A stretch of 64,000 nucleotides of DNA from Lachnoclostridium sp. UBA903 (GCA_002294045.1 DBEP01000074.1:1-64000), one strand, 5' to 3'. Counted from the stretch's first letter, positions 17,175-25,886 are shown. A program made the numbers and translations. The notes: generated by a model from the letters alone, not told the origin.

Positions 17175-17759
17175 TTATTTTATCCGGCTTAATTTTCTGG
17201 CAGCAACAGAAAAAATAACACCGGCAATGGTAGATATGGTTGTTGCAACCAATGCCGCCCCCAGGATTTCCGTAGGACTGACAGAGCCGTATTGGCTTCG
17301 GTATGCAATAATATTAACAGGTATTAACTGAAGGGAAGAAATATTTATAATCAGAAAAGTACACATGTCACAACTGGCTATATCACCGTTTTTATTAAGC
17401 TTCTGCAGCTCTCCTATAGCCTTTAGCCCCATTGGGGTAGCTGCCCATCCAAGACCCAAAATATTTGCTATCATATTGGAAGCTATGTATTCGTTAGCCG
17501 GATGACCCTTGGGAATATCGGGAAATAACAAACGCAGTACGGGATGAAGTGCTTTCGTTAAGGCATCCATGATACCGGTAGCTTTTGCCACCTGCACAAT
17601 ACCCGTCCATAAAGACATAATCCCTAACATGGTAATGCATAACGTTATGGCTTCTTTTGCCGAATTAATGGAAGCCGTACTGACCTCATCAATTTTTCCG
17701 TTTAAAACGCCTATAACAATTCCTATTACTATCATAAATCCCCATAAATAATTTAACAT
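17175..17759 (-). CDS. spmA: Spore maturation protein A
   Basis: 194 residues, the usual SpmA length, with about five membrane helices. The typical blocks are NSAKEAITLCITMLGIMSLW, HPANEYIASNMIANILGLGWAATPMGLKAI and CTFLIINISSLQLIPVNIIAYR. The start follows an AAGGGACGG site. The product works with SpmB in spore core dehydration. The pair indicates a complete sporulation programme in this organism. Confidence 0.94.
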   Translation of the reverse strand: MLNYLWGFMIVIGIVIGVLNGKIDEVSTASINSAKEAITLCITMLGIMSLWTGIVQVAKATGIMDALTKALHPVLRLLFPDIPKGHPANEYIASNMIANILGLGWAATPMGLKAIGELQKLNKNGDIASCDMCTFLIINISSLQLIPVNIIAYRSQYGSVSPTEILGAALVATTISTIAGVIFSVAARKLSRIK

Positions 17760-17970
17760 TAGACCGTCCCTTCGTAACTATTTTGACCCGGTTGAACCGT
17801 TACATTTCTTTTTTCAGCTCTTACTAATCACTATATTCCGGCTTAATAAAATACATTACTATAAAGTAATTTTCAGGCGGCTTACCGGGATTTTTTTTAC
17901 TTTTTAATACTCTTTTTACAATATTTCCTATAAAATACTAATTTATTGCCAAAATATCATAATTAATTTA

Positions 17971-17999
17971 TTGACTTTGCATTTTTTGTATGCTATTTT
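17971..17999 (+). promoter_or_regulatory. Promoter of the AbrB-family gene
   Basis: TTGACT (17971-17976), 17-bp spacer, TATTTT (17994-17999). The start codon is 27 bp further on, after a TAGGAGGT site. Confidence 0.65.
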
Positions 18000-18025
18000 A
18001 TTAAAGTATTGTAGGAGGTACATAT

Positions 18026-18283
18026 ATGAAAAGCACAGGAATAGTAAGAAAGTTGGATGAATTGGGAAGAATCACTCTCCCTATTGAGCTAAGAAGGACT
18101 TTAGGCGTAAGCGAAAGAGATCCTCTTGAGATTTTTGTTGATGAAGATCGAATCATATTGAAAAAATATGAACCAACCGATATCTTCAACGGTTCAAAGG
18201 ATAATCTTTATGATTATTGCGGCAAGAAGATTTCGAAAGAATCTATCGTAGAACTTGCTAAGCTGGCAGGAATAATTGAATAA
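18026..18283 (+). CDS. AbrB/SpoVT family transition-state regulator
   Basis: 85 residues. The N-terminal swapped-hairpin AbrB fold runs STGIVRKLDELGRITLPIELRRTLGV, with the DNA-binding arginines in place, then DPLEIFVDEDRIILKKY. The C-terminal 35 residues form the variable dimer domain. In Bacillus abrB sits beside rsmI, divergent or convergent, as here. It probably represses stationary-phase and sporulation genes during growth. Which AbrB paralogue it equals cannot be told. Confidence 0.92.
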   Translation: MKSTGIVRKLDELGRITLPIELRRTLGVSERDPLEIFVDEDRIILKKYEPTDIFNGSKDNLYDYCGKKISKESIVELAKLAGIIE

Positions 18284-18300
18284 CATAAGCTCAAAGAAAA

Positions 18301-18327
18301 GAGGCTGTCCATAGGACGGCCCCTTTT
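18301..18327. terminator. Bidirectional terminator between abrB-like gene and rsmI
   Basis: GAGGCTGTCC-ATA-GGACGGCCCC with TTTT on the plus side and a run of A (T on the minus strand) on the other. It serves the two convergent genes. Confidence 0.85.
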
Positions 18328-18331
18328 ACTT

Positions 18332-19180
18332 TTATTCTTTATATTCCAGCAGCAAACGGTATATTTCTCTCTTTGGCACCCCTCTGTCTCCCGATACGGC
18401 TTTCATGGCTTCCTTTTTATCCATACCCTTATTTATATATATATCCATATGTTCCTGCACCGTTAAGGTTTCCCACCGCTTTTGCTCTTCTATTTCTATA
18501 TCCTTCCTGGGCCTTCCTTCTACTACAATGACGCATTCCCCTTTCGGCTCCTGTGCTTCATAATACGGTATTGCTTCCGAAAATGTTGTCAGAAAGGCTG
18601 TTTCATATTTTTTAGTCAGTTCCCTTACCAGGGTCATCCTCCGGTCGCCCAGGGCTTCCTTAAGTTCCTTTAAGGTTTTAACCAGCCTGTGGGGTGCTTC
18701 ATACAAAATTATGGTTCTCGTTTCATTCTGAAGCTCTCTTAATACCAGCTGTTTTTCCTTTTTATCCGATGGCAGAAAGGCTTCAAAGGCAAACCGTCTG
18801 GTAGATAAGCCGGATAAAGTAAGTGCCGTAATGCACGCTGCGGGTCCCGGCAGTGATGTAACTTCAATACCTGCCTCATAGGCCATTTTGACAAGTTCCT
18901 CCCCCGGGTCGGATATACCGGGTGTTCCCGCATCGGTTACGAGAGCTATATTAAGGCCGTTTTTAAGCTGTTCAATAAGATATTTCCCCTTATCAATTTT
19001 ATTAAATTCATAATAACTGGTCATAGGTGTATTTATTTCAAAATAATTCATTAATTTTATACTGTGCCTTGTATCCTCAGCCGCGATTAAATCCACTTCC
19101 TTTAAAGTACGTATAACCCGAAAGGTTATATCTTCAAGGTTGCCGATAGGTGTGGCACATAAATATAATTTCCCTTCCAT
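18332..19180 (-). CDS. rsmI: 16S rRNA (cytidine-1402-2'-O)-methyltransferase
   Basis: 282 residues from ATG 19178-19180, with GAGG 10 nt before. Family landmarks are MEGKLYLCATPIGNLEDIT at the N-terminus, AAEDTRHS, LVTDAGTPGISDPG (SAM pocket) and SLPGPAACITALTLSGL. It 2'-O-methylates C1402 in the ribosomal decoding centre. Last gene of the conserved minus-strand block that begins at 24924, 40 bp after trmN6. Confidence 0.95.
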   Translation of the reverse strand: MEGKLYLCATPIGNLEDITFRVIRTLKEVDLIAAEDTRHSIKLMNYFEINTPMTSYYEFNKIDKGKYLIEQLKNGLNIALVTDAGTPGISDPGEELVKMAYEAGIEVTSLPGPAACITALTLSGLSTRRFAFEAFLPSDKKEKQLVLRELQNETRTIILYEAPHRLVKTLKELKEALGDRRMTLVRELTKKYETAFLTTFSEAIPYYEAQEPKGECVIVVEGRPRKDIEIEEQKRWETLTVQEHMDIYINKGMDKKEAMKAVSGDRGVPKREIYRLLLEYKE

Positions 19181-19220
19181 ATAACAATTGCCTCGTTTCT
19201 TAAAAGATTTGCGTCGGCCG

Positions 19221-19991
19221 TTAATATCCGTAGATATCATAGATTTCATCCGTATACACATTCTGTTCTTTATAAACAATCAAAGGTGCTTCTACTTTTA
19301 TCATGGAACCGCCTCCCTTAATGCTCTCTATTAAAACCATGTTAGGTTCCTTGTCAATAAAGGGATGTACCATTTTCATCCGTTTAGGCTCCAGTTTATA
19401 AGCGGACAGGGTATTTATGATTTCCACCAGACGGAAAGGACGATGCACCATATAAAATCTGCCTCCGGGTTTTAATACTTTTGATGTTTCTCTTATTACA
19501 TCCTCCAAAGTACAAAGAATTTCATGCCTTGCTATGGCTTTGGGCAAATCGGGATTGGTGATGCCGTGGTTATCATTCATATACGGAGGATTACTGGTAA
19601 CTACGTCAAAGGAGGCCAAACCAAATATCCCGGAAGCCTCCCTGATGTCACCCGATATAATATCTATTTTATCCGCAAGCCGGTTCATGGCAACGCTCCT
19701 TTTTGCCATATCCGCACTTTCTTCCTGAATTTCCAGACCGGTAAAATGTTTCCCTTCGGTTTTCGCTTCCAATAAGATGGGTATGATTCCGGTTCCGGTT
19801 CCCATATCCAGTACTGTTTCATTGGGTTTCACTTTTGCAAAACCGGATAATAAGACGGCATCCATTCCAAAGCAGAACTTATTAACGTTTTGTATAATTT
19901 TATATCCGTTTCGGTGGAGTTCATCCATTCTTTCTTCCGGATACAGATTATTTTTACTGTTCACTTTAAATTCCTCACTGTTTTTGTTCAT
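19221..19991 (-). CDS. trmN6: tRNA1(Val) adenine-37-N6-type methyltransferase (YabB/YfiC family)
   Basis: About 256 residues from the ATG at 19989-19991. The in-frame extension to 20090 runs into an R2 repeat and is not coding. It has a class I SAM fold with motif I LDMGTGTGIIPILL and the N6-adenine catalytic NPPY in VVTSNPPYMND, preceded by the family start ERMDELHRNGYKIIQN. In Bacillus the equivalent yabB lies between yabA and rsmI. The enzyme probably methylates A37 of a tRNA; the exact tRNA is inferred from the family. Confidence 0.85.
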   Translation of the reverse strand: MNKNSEEFKVNSKNNLYPEERMDELHRNGYKIIQNVNKFCFGMDAVLLSGFAKVKPNETVLDMGTGTGIIPILLEAKTEGKHFTGLEIQEESADMAKRSVAMNRLADKIDIISGDIREASGIFGLASFDVVTSNPPYMNDNHGITNPDLPKAIARHEILCTLEDVIRETSKVLKPGGRFYMVHRPFRLVEIINTLSAYKLEPKRMKMVHPFIDKEPNMVLIESIKGGGSMIKVEAPLIVYKEQNVYTDEIYDIYGY

Positions 19992-19997
19992 AAGAAA

Positions 19998-20145
19998 GGG
20001 CCGCCGCAGAATCCAGCTTATTTCCCTGCGGAAGAATATGAATTGTATCCGTAATACAATTTGTGAAAAGTATATGCGGACTCTCGCCACATATCCCCAT
20101 ATTCCAGACGCAAATCAGGTAAAGTTAAGATTTTGCAACAGCCCC
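19998..20145 (-). repeat. R2 MITE-like element, copy 3 (reverse orientation)
   Basis: The right end (20131-20145) is TTTTGCAACAGCCCC and the adjacent 30 bp match the complement of the left arm of the copy at 56865-57071. The left half aligns, with more changes, to the other arm including AATATG and TTTGTGAAAAGTAT. It occupies the ricT-trmN6 gap where Bacillus carries yabA, and is transcribed with the operon. The left border is approximate. Confidence 0.75.
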
Positions 20146-20175
20146 GTCTTTTGTTTATTATTAACTGTTTTCCTG

Positions 20176-21084
20176 TTATTCATCATCCAGATGGGAATTG
20201 ACTTCTTTCATTTCCAGTATTTCCAAAGCTCTCAATTCCTCATCTATGGCAATCTTTTCCTTTCGTTTCCTTGGTTTAAATTTCAAATCCGTGGTTTTAT
20301 ATTCCCTGACTTCCTTTTCATCATTTTCCAGGGTTACAATAACCTTAACCAGCTGTTTCAATACCGTGACACTCTGCACTTCCCCTTTTAACCCGTCTAT
20401 GGTGGTTACAAAGTCTCCTACATTTGGCAGGGTGCTGTTTAACTCCTCATATGCCTCTTCTTCATTCTTAAGGCAGCACATTAACCGTCCGCATACACCG
20501 GATATTTTAGTCGGATTTAAAGACAGGTTCTGCTCTTTCGCCATTTTAATGGATACCGGGGCAAACTCCGACAAATGGGTATGACAGCACAAGGGCCTTC
20601 CGCAGATGCCGATGCCTCCGACTACCTTGGTTTCATCCCTGACACCAATCTGGCGCAGCTCAATGCGGGTTTTAAACACGGAAGCCAAATCCTTTACCAG
20701 TTCCCTAAAATCAATCCTGCCGTCTGCCGTAAAATAAAACAGCACCTTATTGTTATCGAAAGTATATTCGGAATCAATTAATTTCATTTCCAATCCGTGT
20801 TTCCGGATTTTCTCCAGGCAGATGTTAAATGCCTCTTTTTCCTTTAATTTATTTTTATTCTCTATTTCATCATCCTCGTGTGTTGCGGTTCTTATTACCG
20901 GTTTTAAAGGCTGGATAATCCTGCTTTCATCCACATCCCGGGGCCCAATCACAACTCGCCCGTATTCAACACCTCTGGCTGTTTCTACAATTACATTATC
21001 ACCCTGCTTTATATCATAACCGGCAGGATCAAAGAAATATATTTTACCTGCGCTTCGAAATCTCACTCCGATTACATTAACCAT
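20176..21084 (-). CDS. ricT: PSP1 domain regulatory iron-sulfur protein (RicT/YaaT)
   Basis: 302 residues. The PSP1 domain runs from VIGVRFRSAGKIYFFDP. Conserved cysteines occur in GGIGICGRPLCCHTHL and SGVCGRLMCCLKNEEE, the residues that help hold 4Fe-4S clusters in the Bacillus Ric complex. There RicT, with RicA and RicF, supports RNase Y-dependent mRNA maturation and Spo0A activation. The start has AAGGAG and overlaps the holB stop by 8 bp. The C-terminal tail is charged and variable. Confidence 0.93.
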   Translation of the reverse strand: MVNVIGVRFRSAGKIYFFDPAGYDIKQGDNVIVETARGVEYGRVVIGPRDVDESRIIQPLKPVIRTATHEDDEIENKNKLKEKEAFNICLEKIRKHGLEMKLIDSEYTFDNNKVLFYFTADGRIDFRELVKDLASVFKTRIELRQIGVRDETKVVGGIGICGRPLCCHTHLSEFAPVSIKMAKEQNLSLNPTKISGVCGRLMCCLKNEEEAYEELNSTLPNVGDFVTTIDGLKGEVQSVTVLKQLVKVIVTLENDEKEVREYKTTDLKFKPRKRKEKIAIDEELRALEILEMKEVNSHLDDE

Positions 21085-22078
21085 TACTGTTCTCCTTTAT
21101 AGTGAATAACATTAATTCTATAGTTATATCAAAATTAACATTAGCATTTAGTCGTACCTTAGCTTTTTCTATGGCCGCTATGATTTTCTCAATTCCTTCA
21201 TAGCTTTTTGTATTTGCCTGTCTGGATATATCCAGATACTCATCTTTATATGTCAACAGATTTAAATCCCTGGTTACCTTGTACATTAAAACATCCCGGT
21301 ACCAGATGAGCATTAAATCCAGGTAATCGTTTATCCTGTTTTTTTTCTCTGAAATCCTTTTCAAACCGTCAATTATTTCATATAATTCCATTTCGTCAAT
21401 GTATTTAAGCAAATGAAGCATATCATTTTTTAATTCGATAAAATCATCAGAAGACGCAAAACTAACAGCTTTTCCTACATTGCCCTGAGCAAATACGGCA
21501 CTTAATTCAGCCTGGTAATCCGGAATCCTGTATTCCGACATAAGAAACTGTTTTATATCCTCCTTATCGGCTGCCTTTAATTTTAAGGTGATACATCTGG
21601 ATAATATGGTGGGCAGCAACGCGTTTAAATTATTGGTAAGTAAAATTATAACTGCGTAACCCGGTGGTTCCTCGATTGTTTTCAGCAGTGCATTCTGCGC
21701 TGCTTCCGTCAGCTTTTCCGCCTCATCAATAATATATACTTTATAAGGACTGCTATAGGGTTTGACCTGAATATCACTGTTAATCTGAATTCGGATGTCG
21801 TCAACGCCGATGCTGGCTTTTTCATGGGTAACTCTTATTATATCCGGATGATTCTTAGAGGCCGCCTGGATACAGGATCTGCATAAACCGCAGGCATCGG
21901 ACAAGTCTTTTCTGTCTTCACACTGCAGACTCCTTGCAAATGCATCCGCAAGCAGGTTCTTCCCCGCTCCGTCTTCTCCTGAGAGAATATAGGCATGGGA
22001 CACTTTACCTGACCTGATCGCTTCCTTTAAATGCTGTATTATCTGTTCATGGCCGACAATATGTTTAAAATCTAACAT
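21077..22078 (-). CDS. holB: DNA polymerase III delta-prime subunit
   Basis: 333 residues. AAA+ clamp-loader fold with Walker A-like GEDGAGKN (about 34), a zinc module C-X(n)-CGLCRSC (about 52-71), Walker B-like VYIIDEAEKLT, and NALLKTIEEPP with the sensor region ILLTNNLNALLPTILSRC. It is part of the replicative clamp loader. GAGAGGTG site; follows yaaR after 17 bp. Confidence 0.93.
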   Translation of the reverse strand: MLDFKHIVGHEQIIQHLKEAIRSGKVSHAYILSGEDGAGKNLLADAFARSLQCEDRKDLSDACGLCRSCIQAASKNHPDIIRVTHEKASIGVDDIRIQINSDIQVKPYSSPYKVYIIDEAEKLTEAAQNALLKTIEEPPGYAVIILLTNNLNALLPTILSRCITLKLKAADKEDIKQFLMSEYRIPDYQAELSAVFAQGNVGKAVSFASSDDFIELKNDMLHLLKYIDEMELYEIIDGLKRISEKKNRINDYLDLMLIWYRDVLMYKVTRDLNLLTYKDEYLDISRQANTKSYEGIEKIIAAIEKAKVRLNANVNFDITIELMLFTIKENSNG

Positions 22079-22095
22079 TCAGCACCTCTCTTCCA

Positions 22096-22536
22096 CTACG
22101 CAAAAAGATCTAAAAGAATACCTCTTATTTCATCTATTTTATTTAGAATTGCTATATTATCTTTTTCCTCCTTTATTAATTCCATGGCTAGCTCATCCAG
22201 GTTCTGGTCTATGAGTTTAATCATACCATATACACGGTGCCTCCCTCTGCGGTCCAAAAAGTTCTCCCTGCTGAATTTATGAGAGCGGTTTACAATTTCA
22301 TTCATGAAATTTTTAATCAGCTGGCGGTATCTTTTCATATCCCGGACATCCATATGTTTGGATAAGCGTTTTCCCTGCTGGATAATATCTTCCATCATGA
22401 GATTTAACCGTGCCTGCAGTTCCTGTTCCTCTATATTGCTGATCAGGGTAAATTTAAAAGAGCCGTCCGCTTCCGGAAGGGGTGCCTTTTGTTCCACCTG
22501 ACTTACAATTGGTGTCTGGTTTACCTTAATATCCAT
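22096..22536 (-). CDS. YaaR family protein (DUF327)
   Basis: 146 residues from ATG 22534-22536; a GTG 9 bp upstream is too close to its GAGG site. DUF327 marks are MEDIIQQGKRLSKHMDVRDMKRYRQLIKNFMNEIV and the HKFSRENFLDRRGRHRVYGMIKLIDQNLDEL block. Mainly helical, soluble, function unknown. It always travels with holB and ricT in Firmicutes, as it does here. Confidence 0.92.
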   Translation of the reverse strand: MDIKVNQTPIVSQVEQKAPLPEADGSFKFTLISNIEEQELQARLNLMMEDIIQQGKRLSKHMDVRDMKRYRQLIKNFMNEIVNRSHKFSRENFLDRRGRHRVYGMIKLIDQNLDELAMELIKEEKDNIAILNKIDEIRGILLDLFA

Positions 22537-22640
22537 AAGAATCACTGCCTCACTTTTCTTACTGTTATTTTATACTCACTGTTCCTCATTCCTTTATGAA
22601 TATAAAGCCGTATCTCGAATCCCGCTGCTGCTTGGTTTTT

Positions 22641-22770
22641 CAAGCAAGCTTGCAATTTCCTCACTCCGCCTTCATTATATCCGGAACATAAAACGTGTTC
22701 CTGATCTTGTTGCTCCAATCGCAATCAGCAAGCAGGCTTGCCGATTACTCACTCCGCCTTCATTATAACA
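22641..22770 (-). repeat. R4 repeat, tandem pair of copies (4a partial, 4b full)
   Basis: Copy 4b (22697-22770) reads GTTCCTGATCTTGTTGCTCC through CTCACTCCGCCTTCATTATA and contains the dyad GCAAGC-AGG-CTTGC. Copy 4a (22641-22680) repeats the second half (TTGCAATTTCCTCACTCCGC, then TTCATTATA). A third copy is at 59881-59953. The pair fills most of the 263-bp gap between the kinase gene and yaaR, and creates a short spurious frame at 22542-22724. Confidence 0.82.
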
Positions 22771-22799
22771 TATATTTTTTATAATAAATAGAAAAAATT

Positions 22800-23408
22800 T
22801 TATGAAGGGTTTATATCTTCAATGCAGGCTTGTTTTATGTCATTCATAATTTTATATAAACAAATATTGATGTCATTATTATGATATCTTTTTGTTATTT
22901 TTAGTTTTTTTAGATTTTCTTCTGAAAAATCCTCTTCGTCTGCCAGATATCTCCGGCATAATTCTGCATATCTGGGATTTTCCTGGTTTTGTTCCCTATG
23001 TAACGCCCGTTTTAAGCGCAGACCGTCCTCCACCTCAATATATATGGGTACAACCGATTTTTCGCCGAAATAATTCCTTATTTGCTCATAAGCTTCCAGG
23101 GTACCGATCATAATATAGTTTGACCGGCTTAAATCAATCTGCCCGTCATCAACCGTAAAATAATTCCAGACTCCGTGCATGGTATGGTAAGCCCTGTGTT
23201 CAATAACCTTATTATCCTGCCGCAGCTCTTCCAGTTTATCTTCACTCACAAAATAATATTCCACACCCTCCGTTTCACCGTCCCGGATAGGCCGGGTCGT
23301 ATAACCGGTCACGGATTTTAAATTAAGCTCCGGTATTTTTTTTAGTTTTTTAAATATTGTATCCTTGCCTGTGGCACTTTTTCCCATTACAACAAATAAT
23401 TTGGACAT
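22800..23408 (-). CDS. Guanylate-kinase-like nucleotide kinase
   Basis: 202 residues from ATG 23406-23408, 4 bp after the preceding stop. P-loop VVMGKSATGKDT, then the GMP-binding block SVTGYTTRPIRDGETEGVEYYFVS and the adenine-side region ALHREQNQENPRYAELCRRY. The C-terminus is shorter and more diverged than canonical Gmk. In Bacillus the gene after yaaO is tmk (thymidylate kinase); here a guanylate-kinase-family member takes that place. It may be a second GMP kinase or have a changed base preference. Confidence 0.82.
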   Translation of the reverse strand: MSKLFVVMGKSATGKDTIFKKLKKIPELNLKSVTGYTTRPIRDGETEGVEYYFVSEDKLEELRQDNKVIEHRAYHTMHGVWNYFTVDDGQIDLSRSNYIMIGTLEAYEQIRNYFGEKSVVPIYIEVEDGLRLKRALHREQNQENPRYAELCRRYLADEEDFSEENLKKLKITKRYHNNDINICLYKIMNDIKQACIEDINPS

Positions 23409-23412
23409 ACTT

Positions 23413-24924
23413 CTATTTCCTTTCCCGTATCCTCCCGCAATCCCCAAAACGGATACTTCCTTCTTTTGCTACCACTTTAATATATTTTCCTTCCATATCC
23501 CTAAGCCCCTGAAAAGATAATCCTTTCTCCCGATACTCCGATATCCGGGACAGAAGGCCCTTTGTAATCCGCTCACCCGGCACAAGGAGCGGAATACCCG
23601 GCGGATAAAGATAGACATACTCCGCCGTAATCCTGCCGGCGCTTTCAGATAATAATATAACATCAAAAGGACTTTTGCATGCATCCTTTTGCGACATCAC
23701 CACTTCCGGAGGTTGGATATTTCCAAAGCTGCTATCCGCAGGTTCCTTATTTTCTGCCGGTTTATTATCCGAAAGGCCGGTGAGGCAGCCGTCAGATTTA
23801 TATTGGCCGTCTATTTCAAGCAGTGCGTCCCCCAGCCTCAGAAAGCCTTCTTTCGTATCTCCGATGCTTGTCATTCCCAGGACATAGTCCTTAGAAGCCA
23901 TCTCCATCTGTATCCTGTACCGGTTAAGAAGCCTGTTACATAAATCCATGCCGGATAAATCCGTACCCCGTACGGATACGGTAATCTTAGACGGGTCAAA
24001 AGCAAAAAAACCGGAAGCCCTGACTGCTTCGCCGGTAAGTACTTTCAAATACTTCAATTGTTTCATTCTGTCATAAAATAACCGGAGCTGTATATCAAAA
24101 GCAGAAAACAGTTCCTCCCTTTTTTGCTCCAATAAGGTAACGCACCGGGCAATACCCGCCATTAAAATATAAGAAGGACTGCTGCTCTGATAAATATCTA
24201 AGTACCTTTTTACTTCTTCATAATCCACCAGCGTACCGTTTACATGTATCAGTGCCGACTGGGTAAAAGCAGGCAGGGTTTTATGAATACTGTGTATGAC
24301 CACATCCGCCCCCAAACGAACGGAACCTGCCGGGAATCCCGGGTGAAAGCCTAAGTGGGCGCCGTGGGCCTCATCTACCATAAGGGGTACCCCATACCGG
24401 TGTGCTGTTTCTGCTATGGCTTTTACATCGGAAATAATACCTTCATAAGTGGGAGAAGTAATTACAAGTAATTTAATATCCGGATATTTTATCAGCATTT
24501 CTTCAACTGCTTCCGGGGAAATTCCGCCGTTAATGCCAAATTGTGGCTCCAGTCCGGGATAAATATAGACAGGTTCCAGTTCATTTAAATAAATTGCATG
24601 ATAAACCGATTTATGGGAATTTCTTGCGGTTAAAATCTTATCACCTTTTTGGGTACAGGCGGAAATCCCGGTTAAAATTCCCGATGTGCTTCCGCCGACT
24701 AAATAAGCCGTATGCTCTGAACCGTAAAGTTCTGCGGCCCGCTCCATACCTTCTAACAGGATTCCCTCCGCATGATGGAGATTGTCAAAACCGTCTATTT
24801 CCGTAATATCAATGGAATAGGGATTTACCATGTCAAAAAGGGCTTTGTTCCTTTTATGCCCCGGCATATGCATAGGGTAATAATCCATACTGCCATACTT
24901 TAATAAACTGTCATATAAATTCAT
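23413..24924 (-). CDS. Orn/Lys/Arg decarboxylase family PLP enzyme (YaaO-like)
   Basis: 503 residues. Fold-type I PLP domain: YYPMHMPGHKRN at the N-terminus, LVGGSTSGILTGI, DEAHGAHLGFHP and the Schiff-base lysine in HSIHKTLPAFTQSA (about residue 218). The C-terminal lobe holds YLYPPGIPLLVPGE. It lacks the N-terminal wing domain of inducible decarboxylases, so it is the short biosynthetic type and makes cadaverine, putrescine or agmatine. Residues about 385-415 form a low-complexity insertion. First gene of the conserved block, with its own promoter. Confidence 0.88.
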   Translation of the reverse strand: MNLYDSLLKYGSMDYYPMHMPGHKRNKALFDMVNPYSIDITEIDGFDNLHHAEGILLEGMERAAELYGSEHTAYLVGGSTSGILTGISACTQKGDKILTARNSHKSVYHAIYLNELEPVYIYPGLEPQFGINGGISPEAVEEMLIKYPDIKLLVITSPTYEGIISDVKAIAETAHRYGVPLMVDEAHGAHLGFHPGFPAGSVRLGADVVIHSIHKTLPAFTQSALIHVNGTLVDYEEVKRYLDIYQSSSPSYILMAGIARCVTLLEQKREELFSAFDIQLRLFYDRMKQLKYLKVLTGEAVRASGFFAFDPSKITVSVRGTDLSGMDLCNRLLNRYRIQMEMASKDYVLGMTSIGDTKEGFLRLGDALLEIDGQYKSDGCLTGLSDNKPAENKEPADSSFGNIQPPEVVMSQKDACKSPFDVILLSESAGRITAEYVYLYPPGIPLLVPGERITKGLLSRISEYREKGLSFQGLRDMEGKYIKVVAKEGSIRFGDCGRIRERK

Positions 24925-24950
24925 TCCATATACATTCCTTTCTTTATTTT

Positions 24951-24979
24951 ATTGTACCCAATGAAGCAGGTTTATTCAA
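24951..24979 (-). promoter_or_regulatory. Promoter of the yaaO-like to rsmI block
   Basis: Minus strand TTGAAT (24974-24979), 17-bp spacer, TACAAT (24951-24956), 27 bp before the start codon. Confidence 0.7.
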
Positions 24980-25123
24980 TCCTTTTTGTACCTGGAATTT
25001 TTCAGCTTACTTTTTGGGTAGTATCTAACCATTTAGTAAGTTCTTTCTTTTTTTATTATATTGGTTTATACTATTAATAAAAATTATCAATAGACGGATT
25101 AAAATTGAAATTGAGGTGTGAAT

Positions 25124-25747
25124 ATGAAAGTTTTACTTATTAACGGGAGTCCTCATGTACATGGATGTACCTATACCGCTTTAGAAGAAATTGTAAAGGA
25201 ACTGAAAAAAGAGAACATAGAAACGGAGCTTTTACATATCGGCAATAAACCCATCCGCGGCTGTATGGCCTGCGGCGGCTGTTATAATGACTCCGGCAGA
25301 TGCATATATAACGACGATATCGTAAACATTGCTCTGGATAAGGCAAAGGAAGCCGATGGTTTTATATTCGGTTCTCCGGTTCATTATGCGGCTCCCTCCG
25401 GACAAATTACATCTTTCCTGGACCGTTTTTTCTATGCCGGAGACGGTTACCAGTATAAACCGGGCGCCGTTATCATAAGCTGCCGCCGCGGCGGTTCTAC
25501 CGCTGCTTTTGACCAGCTGAACAAATATCTGACTATTTCCAGTATGCCTGTAGTCTCTTCTCAATACTGGAATATGGTACACGGAAATACACCGGAGGAA
25601 ATAAAACAGGATTTAGAAGGCCTGCAGACAATGAGAACCCTGGGCAGAAACATGGCCTGGTTATTAAAATCCATACAGGCCGGTAAAGAAGCAGGGATTC
25701 TGCTGCCGGAACAGGAAGAAAGAATCGCTACAAATTTTATAAGATAA
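25124..25747 (+). CDS. Flavodoxin-fold NAD(P)H-dependent FMN reductase (iron-sulfur flavoprotein-like)
   Basis: 207 residues from ATG 25124 (site GAGGTG; a GTG 6 bp upstream overlaps it). FMN phosphate loop INGSPHVHGCT at the N-terminus, cysteine-bearing RGCMACGGCYNDSGRCIYNDD around residue 48, then FGSPVHYAAPSGQITSFLDRFFY. The CxxCxxC-like run resembles the cluster-binding motif of archaeal and clostridial iron-sulfur flavoproteins. Cytoplasmic redox role; partner unknown. It is divergent from the decarboxylase gene. Confidence 0.88.
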   Translation: MKVLLINGSPHVHGCTYTALEEIVKELKKENIETELLHIGNKPIRGCMACGGCYNDSGRCIYNDDIVNIALDKAKEADGFIFGSPVHYAAPSGQITSFLDRFFYAGDGYQYKPGAVIISCRRGGSTAAFDQLNKYLTISSMPVVSSQYWNMVHGNTPEEIKQDLEGLQTMRTLGRNMAWLLKSIQAGKEAGILLPEQEERIATNFIR

Positions 25748-25819
25748 AGAAATAAAATCCGGCTTTTGCGGCTTTTACTTACAGCGGACAGGACAGCATA
25801 AGCAAGATTTAAGCAAAAT

Positions 25820-25886
25820 AAACAGGCCTGCCATTATAGTAACCGGGCGAAAGGGTACCGGTACCGGGTAAATGACAGGCTTGTTT
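25820..25886. terminator. Bidirectional terminator between flavoprotein gene and splB
   Basis: Outer arms AAACAGGCCTGCCATT / AATGACAGGCTTGTTT enclose an inner GC-rich hairpin (CCGGGCGAAAGGGTACCGG). It separates two convergent genes. Confidence 0.75.

Noticed and set aside
19992..20391. Plus-strand frame 19777-20391 and the trmN6 extension to 20090
   Set aside because: Both are shadows: one is antisense to trmN6 and ricT, the other enters the R2 repeat. Neither has a ribosome site or plausible product.
22542..22724. 60-codon minus-strand frame
   Set aside because: It is made almost entirely of R4 repeat sequence, and R4 copy 3 does not keep the frame.
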